DNA from: Nitrososphaerota archaeon
GTDB lineage: Archaea; Thermoproteota; Nitrososphaeria; Nitrososphaerales; JAPUIC01
Assembly: GCA_027297425.1 (NCBI GenBank)
Contig: JAPUIC010000029.1
Location: 1 to 19,751, forward strand
Reading direction: 5' to 3'
DNA: 19,751 bases
The number at the start of each line of letters is the position of its first letter. Positions within the stretch are counted from its first letter, which is position 1. Under the pieces are notes generated by a model. The model made no database searches, had not been told where the DNA came from, and saw nothing but the letters and a program-made list of their open reading frames with translations. Made by a program: the position numbers and the translations under genes. This document shows, one piece after another, positions 14,110-19,751 of the stretch.

Positions 14110-14859
14110 CTAATGGGATTCTTGTTTACTAATCTCCGTAGCTAATCTGAACAATATCTCGGGTTTGAGGGACGCTACTCGCTCCTCTCGTAGTTCAGAA
14201 TAATCTATCAACTTCGGGGAAAAATTTGAGATTACTCTACTTAGCCGCTTCCGCCTATACGAGAACAACAAATTCAGTGCCTTAACGGTCTCCGGCAGGA
14301 CCACATTGTTATCATGTGGAATAATTCTCACTATTGTAGCGTCCACTTTGGGGATCGGTCGGAAAGCTTTTTTGTCAACCTGCGCTATAACATCCAACTG
14401 AAACCGAGAACGCGCCAAGACACTAACCGACCTATAGTTTCGACTAGAAGGGGCTGCGTTTAGTTTTTCTGCGAACTCTCGTTGAACAGTTACTACTGCT
14501 CTTTTGAATTTCTTGGTTACTAACCATTCTATAAATCTCCGCGATTGAGAATAGGGTAGATTGGAGACAAAGATATCGAACTTATCATTTGATGTAAATG
14601 CATCCCCATTGATAATTTCGATATTGTCGTGTTGATAGAAGCGAGCCTCTAGTGCTGGGAAAAGACGCTTATCTAGTTCATATGCAACGAGTCGCCTTGC
14701 TGTTTTTGATAGTTTTTCTGTAAGTTCCCCGCTCCCCGCTCCAGCCTCAAACACCTTATCGCTCTTTGTTATTGCTGCTGCCATGAGGATGGTTTGAAGA
14801 ACATCAAGATCCACTAGCTCATGTTGACCTAGAGCCTTTCGACTGGTTAGATACGGCAA
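14110..14859 (-). CDS. ksgA: Small-subunit rRNA dimethyladenosine transferase KsgA/Dim1
   Basis: The 249-residue enzyme dimethylates two adjacent adenosines near the 3' end of 16S rRNA. Motifs seen are SRKALGQHELVD (6-17), motif I FEAGAGSGELT (37-47), Glu61 in VAYELDKRL, GDAF (85-88) and the catalytic NLPYSQS (100-106). The C-terminal helical domain with FRPIPKVDATIVRI is present. Two minor differences stand out: the early motif is usually LGQHFL or LGQNFL but has Glu in place of the aromatic here, and the length is slightly below the common 260-280. TTG start. It lies 14 bases downstream of the DUF655 gene and 11 upstream of the Mtq2-type gene, an order conserved in archaea. Confidence 0.94.
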   Translation of the reverse strand: MPYLTSRKALGQHELVDLDVLQTILMAAAITKSDKVFEAGAGSGELTEKLSKTARRLVAYELDKRLFPALEARFYQHDNIEIINGDAFTSNDKFDIFVSNLPYSQSRRFIEWLVTKKFKRAVVTVQREFAEKLNAAPSSRNYRSVSVLARSRFQLDVIAQVDKKAFRPIPKVDATIVRIIPHDNNVVLPETVKALNLLFSYRRKRLSRVISNFSPKLIDYSELREERVASLKPEILFRLATEISKQESH

Positions 14860-14873
14860 AGTACTAACAGATT

Positions 14874-15437
14874 TTACCTCTTCACGAAGATGTTTATCCT
14901 AGAATCTCTAGAAAGTTCATCAGCTATTCGCTTTGCGATCGATTTTGAGGCATCTCTTATCTCCACCCTATTTTGCAGATCCTCGAAACTCTCGAAATAA
15001 TGTTTTTCCCTTTGAGTCAATATCTTTTTCATCAATGTCTTTCCTACGCCTGGAATAAGCTCTAATGCATGTAATCTCGGAGTAATTGCTTGAAGTTCAT
15101 TGAAATATGAAATGAACTTGCTCTCATTAGACTTCACGATGTTCTCAGAAACCACTGAGATTTCATCTTTAGCGCTCTCTCTTAGGCCAGAATATGGAAT
15201 CTTCCCAAGGACGCTAATGACTTTGGTTCTGCCCTCTTTCCCGATATAGATCTTCTCACCGATGTCAAATGAGACGCCGTTCATCGCCATTATCTCTAAT
15301 AAGGTAAGATATTCCTCACCCAACGCTTGGATAATGGGGCCGTCCCGACCGTTTATCAGAGAGGATCTGGCATGTGGTAAAAAATCCAAAACATAGGCAA
15401 ATTCTTCATACTTCTTCATTGGTAGGACTCGCTCCAT
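14874..15437 (-). CDS. DUF655 family protein (OB-like plus helix-hairpin-helix)
   Basis: The 187-residue protein belongs to the archaeal DUF655 family, usually encoded directly before ksgA. It begins EEFAYVLDFLPHARSS (11-26), has an OB/S1-like beta stretch (about 47-85, LEIMAMNGVSFDIGEKIYIG) and a helix-hairpin-helix LELIPGVGKTLMKKIL (125-140). These suggest nucleic-acid binding, probably RNA in ribosome biogenesis, but the role is not established. ATG at 15437 follows a GGGGA element; Met7 at 15419 is an alternative. In many archaea the gene is preceded by rpl21e and rpoF; neither is found in the 240 bases upstream here. Confidence 0.87.
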   Translation of the reverse strand: MERVLPMKKYEEFAYVLDFLPHARSSLINGRDGPIIQALGEEYLTLLEIMAMNGVSFDIGEKIYIGKEGRTKVISVLGKIPYSGLRESAKDEISVVSENIVKSNESKFISYFNELQAITPRLHALELIPGVGKTLMKKILTQREKHYFESFEDLQNRVEIRDASKSIAKRIADELSRDSRINIFVKR

Positions 15438-15679
15438 TGATTATATCCCCTGTCTCAGTTTAGTAGGATCGGAACGCGAAGTGATGAGTTTGTGCTATGA
15501 TGCAGGGTCCCAGCATTAACAATGAGCGGAACCGGATACCCAAATATCGCACCTTGAGCAAATAGGTCCTACTGATTATTTATCTTTTTTCAAAGTTTTT
15601 TAGGTTGATTACTTAAAAAATAGTATTAAAAAGGAGTTACCTCAGATAAGCAACACAAGATATCACCCCGTTGATAATA
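15438..15679. other. A/T-rich intergenic region between divergent genes
   Basis: No gene longer than 60 codons is present on either strand. The part near 15580-15640 is strongly A/T-rich and includes ACTTAAAAAATAG (15611-15623) and ATTAAAAAGG (15625-15634), which are the likely TATA elements of the protease gene. The DUF655 side has only a weak TATA candidate. Confidence 0.45.
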
Positions 15680-18600
15680 TTGCGAAATCTTTCATCATAC
15701 GCTTTAATCTACTTGATCCTTGCCCTGAGCATCTCGCCGATCTTGGGATTAGCCCAATCAGAACCTGTGCCTCTCAACGAGACTAACCTCATAGAAAGGC
15801 TAGGGTTCTCTCTCGAGGCGGTCGGCGACCCATCGACAAAGAGAGTAATTATTATCGGCTCTGGAGATCCAGCAAACATCCAAAAAGAAGTTGCTAATCT
15901 TGTAACCTTTCCTACTGTCGGTGGGTATATAGCTCGTGGATTCGTTACTAAGGATGACCTCCTTACTCTTGCAAAGATTGATGGTGTCAGACAAATTTTC
16001 GAGGATATACGGCTCGACTACGAAGTGCGAGTAGAATCGGCGGAGGATCTGGCTGTTCGCCCAAGGACTACAATGTTTAATGTTACCCAGATCCTGGGAA
16101 GCCGAATAGTAGAGGAAAACCTAGGGATTAATGGTGCTGGTATCAAGATCGCTGTCGTCGATACCGGAGTTGACTTTTCAAACATCGATCTTCATGAAGC
16201 GCTAGCAAGAGACCCGATAAACAACCATCCAATAATGCTAGATGCTGATGGGGTTGGTTTTGCTTGGACAAATATGAGCTTCGTAGCTAACGTCGTGAAT
16301 GGAAAGATTCAGCCATGGACGGATAAACTTCCAGAGGGTGCCCAAGCCGCTGTGTACCTGGATAATGATGGTACAGCATGGCTGCCTACCTCTAATCTGG
16401 AATTTCATGCATACGTTCCTTGGCGGATACAACTTAATCGATCTAGTATAACGAGTTTCACTATGTGGAATGCTGACATGAAGATCGGGACCTCTGAGGA
16501 TCATGTAGCTCAGCGGTCAGGAACTCACGTTCAATGGTATAGATGGGGCGTCGTGCTACTACCTCAGCAATTTCTAGGAGGCGATTTTGTACTAGTAACC
16601 CATTCTAATGATGAAAGGAACTTTGATCAGGTCTATTTTGGGCGAATAACATCACTCGGTTTCAATTATGATTGGCACTTTGTCGATCCTAAAGGTATCC
16701 CTGTGGAAGCTCATAAGGTAGGAGATGGTACTGAAATCGTTGGTTGGAATGATCCCCTTCTAGATCGGTATCAAAGCCTAGGGACGATTGGTGGTTCTGC
16801 GATTATACCTTCCTTGTCTCCCGATTGGAAAAATTGGACTGCAACCAATGATCTTCTGGGGGTAATTAACGCCGAGCCATATGTCGGAATTGATATTGAC
16901 GGAAAATGGTTTACCCTTATGACCGATTTTGGAGGATATATATCGCCTCATGGTACATCCGTAGCCGCCTCCATCGCTGGCCGCGGTCTAAAGTCCTACA
17001 ACATCACTGGACCCGAGCAGTACGATGCGCCCTCTACAATGGAAAATCTTACTGGAGTTGCACCAGGATCCACTGTCATACCTGTTCTTGCAATCTGGTT
17101 TGGCGACGTCTTCTACGGATGGATGTGGGCTTCGGGATTTGATTACAATCCAAATACTCTAGAGTGGGGATATTCGGGTAGGCATAAGGCTGACATTATC
17201 AGCAACAGTTGGAGTATATCGGTCTGGCCGTTTATGAAGACTGCTGCTGGGTTGGATGCCCTTAGTGCCCTTCAAGACTTACTTAGTACTCCAGGGGCCT
17301 TAGATCCCTCCTATCCGGGAACCCTATTTGTTCATGCCATGGGTAATGGCGGACCCGGTTTTGGTACGGTAACAACTCCTAATACAGGTCTCCAAACCCT
17401 CACAGTTGGTGCGTCGCGATCCTGGGGCTGGATGAAACACATTTTTGGATACAGGCAAACTGTTGCGTTCGATGATATTGTTCATTGGTCGAATAGGGGA
17501 CCTTCACACATAGGATATGTAAAGCCAGACGTACTAAATATCGGTGCCTATGCTTTCACCCCAACTTCACTAGAAGCCTCCGAGGAGGGTTGGACGATCT
17601 TTGGAGGGACCAGTTTGGCTACGCCGTTGACATCTGGAGTAGCTGCGCTCGTAATGGAAAGTCTGTCGAAATCTAACGTCACTTGGACACCAAGTTTAGT
17701 TAAGACAATCATCATGAGCACTGCCAAAGGTTTAGTAAACGAACCTACATCTCAGGGCTCGGGTAGGGTAGATGCTTTCGCAGCCGTCTCTTACGCTCTA
17801 TCTTACTCTAATGACTCGGTGTCAAACCAGTTTATAGCATGGACTAACGATACATACCCAATTTATGCAGAGCGGATCAAAAAATCTGCTTCTATTTACT
17901 TAGGAGCTGTACTGGGGGAGAACAACTCCTTCACTGGAAATATACCAACAACTACCTGGTTTGCTGGTTACCCGAGACAGTTGCAAACTATAAGCACTGT
18001 ATTTACAGTAGCCAATCCGTCAGAAGTCCCGATCAGTCTCACTATCGAGCCGACTCGTCTATCAGTAATCAGTAATCAGACATTCTCGGGGAACTTTACC
18101 GATTCAATGAAGGCCGTCCCATCCGGCTTGAGATTGGATCTGAATCTTACAGATATGGGCCTGAATATACCCGATGACGCTCGGCTAGCAACCATCATAC
18201 TCAGGACCTCGCAGGGCTCCTACAACGAAGTTGTCAACCTTCCGTGGTTTACCCTGCCCTCCAGCCCTCCTTTCATAACCGGCAGACTCTATGATTGGGA
18301 GGATATGAACGATGACGGGAATGCCACCCTAAAGGAACTCTATTATGTGAACCGAGGACTCGGGCGGTTTAATGTTCAAATTTTTGATGTTAACCTACCA
18401 TTAGAGAGGTTTCAAAATACCCCTCTGTTGAGGATAGAAACCAACAGAGATAACTCAACTCAGTGGACTCTAGAAATATTCTACCAAAAACCTTCAGAAT
18501 GGGATTGGGTCAAAGTTGATAATGCACTGACTATTCCCGCCCGTGGAAAAGTGAACTTCGATGGACAACTAACCGTTCCCAGAGATGCAAAACCCGGCTT

Positions 18601-19751
18601 CTACTCTGGCTTCGTCAATATCACTGGTGATAATGGCCAGTACATTCTAGTGCCTACATCGGTTATGGTAACCCCCCTCATAGATACGCTCGGCTCGACT
18701 TATACCATTGGGGGGGTGAATAAGTACCAAACTTCACCTGTATATGACAATGGACGACTTTATGGATTCGGTGACACTGCTGGACGATTTGAGACTGGGG
18801 ACTGGCGGATATTCACTGTAAACATCACCAATCCTGATATACAATTCTTGTCGACACAATTCGTTTGGAATGATCCTAAAGCAAGCTTAGACATCTTCAT
18901 TATTGGTCCGGATGGGGCAGTTAACGCCACAAGTACGGTAGGCCTGTGGAATTTCGTGGCCCTTAACTCAGCATCACTCTTCTTCCCGAGTAAGAATAGT
19001 GGAAATTATTCTACTGGACTGACGTTTCCTGTTACGGACCTAGGACTCTACACCGTATTAGCTCATAATACCCATATCTCTGGCGACAAATATTACCCAG
19101 TTACATTTTCGGGTAGGGTCATGGGCTTGTCTTCGTTGACTCCTCCTCTAGTCTCTATCGAGGGTGGGCCCACAACTGCACAGTTGGCTGGTATAGCGAG
19201 AACTGGTATAATCAATTACTCTGTAATAGTAAACTCCGTAGCTCCCATCAAAGGGGTTCATTATGTCATTGATGGTGTCCGGACTGATCTTGAGATCGCA
19301 GGATTTAACACGGTGGAGAATCTACTAATAGATACTTCGAAGCTGACGGATGGCGTCCATAAGATAGAAGTCTTTGCAACCGACGTAAATGGAGCAAATT
19401 CCACACTTACTAGCAGCCTTATTTCACTGAATAGACCTGCTCCTTTGACGCTCTCTGTGAGATTTCCAGAGGGTCCGAATTCGGTGCGACTTGCTGACCA
19501 TATCATACTTCTAAGAGAGGCGCCTATTGTAATCGAGGTTGCTGGTTATGGTGTGCAGCGGACGACCCTAAGCATTGGCGACAAGACGCTAGATATTACT
19601 GGCCAGTCGAATATCGAACTCGTTACCGCCGACTTTGGCGATGGCCGACATGATCTTACTGTTGTAACATCGAACAAGTTGGGTGACATCGTCGTCTTCA
19701 GTACTGATGTCTTCATTACGAATTCCCCCTTATTTCTACTCGCTACCTTCT
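15680..19751 (+). CDS. Secreted subtilisin-like serine protease (S8), large, partial
   Basis: The frame is open without a stop to the window edge, at least 1357 residues. A signal peptide is clear (MRNLSSYALIYLILALSISP, cleavage near Ala25), then an I9-like propeptide (about 54-112, ending DGVRQIFEDIRLDY). The catalytic residues are intact: Asp161 in IAVVDTGVD, His424 in PHGTSVAASIAG, Asn556 in AMGNGGPG and Ser645 in GGTSLATP. The 262 residues between Asp and His are far more than in subtilisin and recall tripeptidyl peptidase II and pyrolysin. After the catalytic domain come several beta-rich modules. A calcium-loop-like DMNDDGNATLKE lies at 875-886. Many N-glycosylation sequons occur. It probably acts outside the membrane on proteins or peptides. 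The start is TTG at 15680; TTG at 15671 is an alternative. Confidence 0.93.
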   Translation, partial: MRNLSSYALIYLILALSISPILGLAQSEPVPLNETNLIERLGFSLEAVGDPSTKRVIIIGSGDPANIQKEVANLVTFPTVGGYIARGFVTKDDLLTLAKIDGVRQIFEDIRLDYEVRVESAEDLAVRPRTTMFNVTQILGSRIVEENLGINGAGIKIAVVDTGVDFSNIDLHEALARDPINNHPIMLDADGVGFAWTNMSFVANVVNGKIQPWTDKLPEGAQAAVYLDNDGTAWLPTSNLEFHAYVPWRIQLNRSSITSFTMWNADMKIGTSEDHVAQRSGTHVQWYRWGVVLLPQQFLGGDFVLVTHSNDERNFDQVYFGRITSLGFNYDWHFVDPKGIPVEAHKVGDGTEIVGWNDPLLDRYQSLGTIGGSAIIPSLSPDWKNWTATNDLLGVINAEPYVGIDIDGKWFTLMTDFGGYISPHGTSVAASIAGRGLKSYNITGPEQYDAPSTMENLTGVAPGSTVIPVLAIWFGDVFYGWMWASGFDYNPNTLEWGYSGRHKADIISNSWSISVWPFMKTAAGLDALSALQDLLSTPGALDPSYPGTLFVHAMGNGGPGFGTVTTPNTGLQTLTVGASRSWGWMKHIFGYRQTVAFDDIVHWSNRGPSHIGYVKPDVLNIGAYAFTPTSLEASEEGWTIFGGTSLATPLTSGVAALVMESLSKSNVTWTPSLVKTIIMSTAKGLVNEPTSQGSGRVDAFAAVSYALSYSNDSVSNQFIAWTNDTYPIYAERIKKSASIYLGAVLGENNSFTGNIPTTTWFAGYPRQLQTISTVFTVANPSEVPISLTIEPTRLSVISNQTFSGNFTDSMKAVPSGLRLDLNLTDMGLNIPDDARLATIILRTSQGSYNEVVNLPWFTLPSSPPFITGRLYDWEDMNDDGNATLKELYYVNRGLGRFNVQIFDVNLPLERFQNTPLLRIETNRDNSTQWTLEIFYQKPSEWDWVKVDNALTIPARGKVNFDGQLTVPRDAKPGFYSGFVNITGDNGQYILVPTSVMVTPLIDTLGSTYTIGGVNKYQTSPVYDNGRLYGFGDTAGRFETGDWRIFTVNITNPDIQFLSTQFVWNDPKASLDIFIIGPDGAVNATSTVGLWNFVALNSASLFFPSKNSGNYSTGLTFPVTDLGLYTVLAHNTHISGDKYYPVTFSGRVMGLSSLTPPLVSIEGGPTTAQLAGIARTGIINYSVIVNSVAPIKGVHYVIDGVRTDLEIAGFNTVENLLIDTSKLTDGVHKIEVFATDVNGANSTLTSSLISLNRPAPLTLSVRFPEGPNSVRLADHIILLREAPIVIEVAGYGVQRTTLSIGDKTLDITGQSNIELVTADFGDGRHDLTVVTSNKLGDIVVFSTDVFITNSPLFLLATF

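Noticed and set aside
15481..15575. Possible C/D box RNA: GTGATGA at 15481 and ATGATGC at 15497 with CTGA at 15572
   Set aside because: Box spacing is longer than usual for archaeal C/D RNAs, there is no D' box between, and the flanks do not pair to form a terminal stem.
16906..17142. 78-residue plus-strand frame inside the protease gene
   Set aside because: It overlaps the protease frame around the catalytic His motif, which is clearly coding; this frame has no motif of its own.

Overview
The window is archaeal chromosomal DNA of moderate G+C, packed with information-processing genes. Archaeal markers include CdvA/B/C division proteins, RNA polymerase subunit L, transcription factor S, PCNA, PriS, GINS, the exosome subunit Csl4, ribosomal protein L10e, Dph2, a deoxyhypusine synthase-type enzyme and a geranylgeranyl-reductase-type flavoprotein. 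A Cdv cluster points to the TACK group. A CdvB with no winged-helix tail but a proline-rich, MIM2-like C-terminus points, less firmly, to a Nitrososphaerota (Thaumarchaeota)-related lineage. Start codons are unusual: of 21 main protein genes I place 9 at TTG, 3 at GTG and 9 at ATG. Many starts lie 25-35 bases after an A/T-rich TATA-like element, as expected for leaderless or short-leader mRNAs.

Layout. (1) 1-1122: the front part of a winged-helix/cytidylyltransferase gene running off the left edge, a tRNA-Leu(GAG), and a small leaderless zinc-ribbon gene. (2) 1144-5076: a geranylgeranyl-reductase-family gene on the minus strand, divergent from a cell-division cluster cdvB-cdvC-cdvA on the plus strand. 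(3) 5127-8814, minus strand: a transcription/replication cluster rpoL-tfs-pcn-trm112-priS-gins15, converging on cdvA with only about 50 bases between. (4) 8925-11039, plus strand: deoxyhypusine synthase-type enzyme and Dph2, two translation-factor modification functions placed together. (5) 11060-12126, minus strand: rpl10e-csl4. (6) 12233-13474, plus strand: a Trm11/Trm-G10-type tRNA guanine methyltransferase. (7) 13553-15437, minus strand: DUF655-ksgA-mtq2-like, a conserved archaeal ribosome/translation cluster. (8) 15680-19751, plus strand: a secreted subtilisin-like protease of more than 1357 residues that runs off the right edge.

How the genes fit together. Division (Cdv), replication (PCNA, PriS, GINS) and transcription (RpoL, TFS) sit side by side. 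The long Trm112 zinc protein lies inside the replication cluster, and two proteins of the families it activates elsewhere (Trm11/G10-type and Mtq2-type methyltransferases) are encoded within 7 kb. The most unusual items are the B-C-A Cdv cluster with a tandem-motif CdvA and an overlapping mini-ORF in front of it, the protease with about 260 residues between catalytic Asp and His, the cysteine-rich insertion of PriS, the altered catalytic motif of the Trm-G10-like enzyme, and the heavy use of TTG starts. I see no CRISPR array, rRNA, transposon or integration site.
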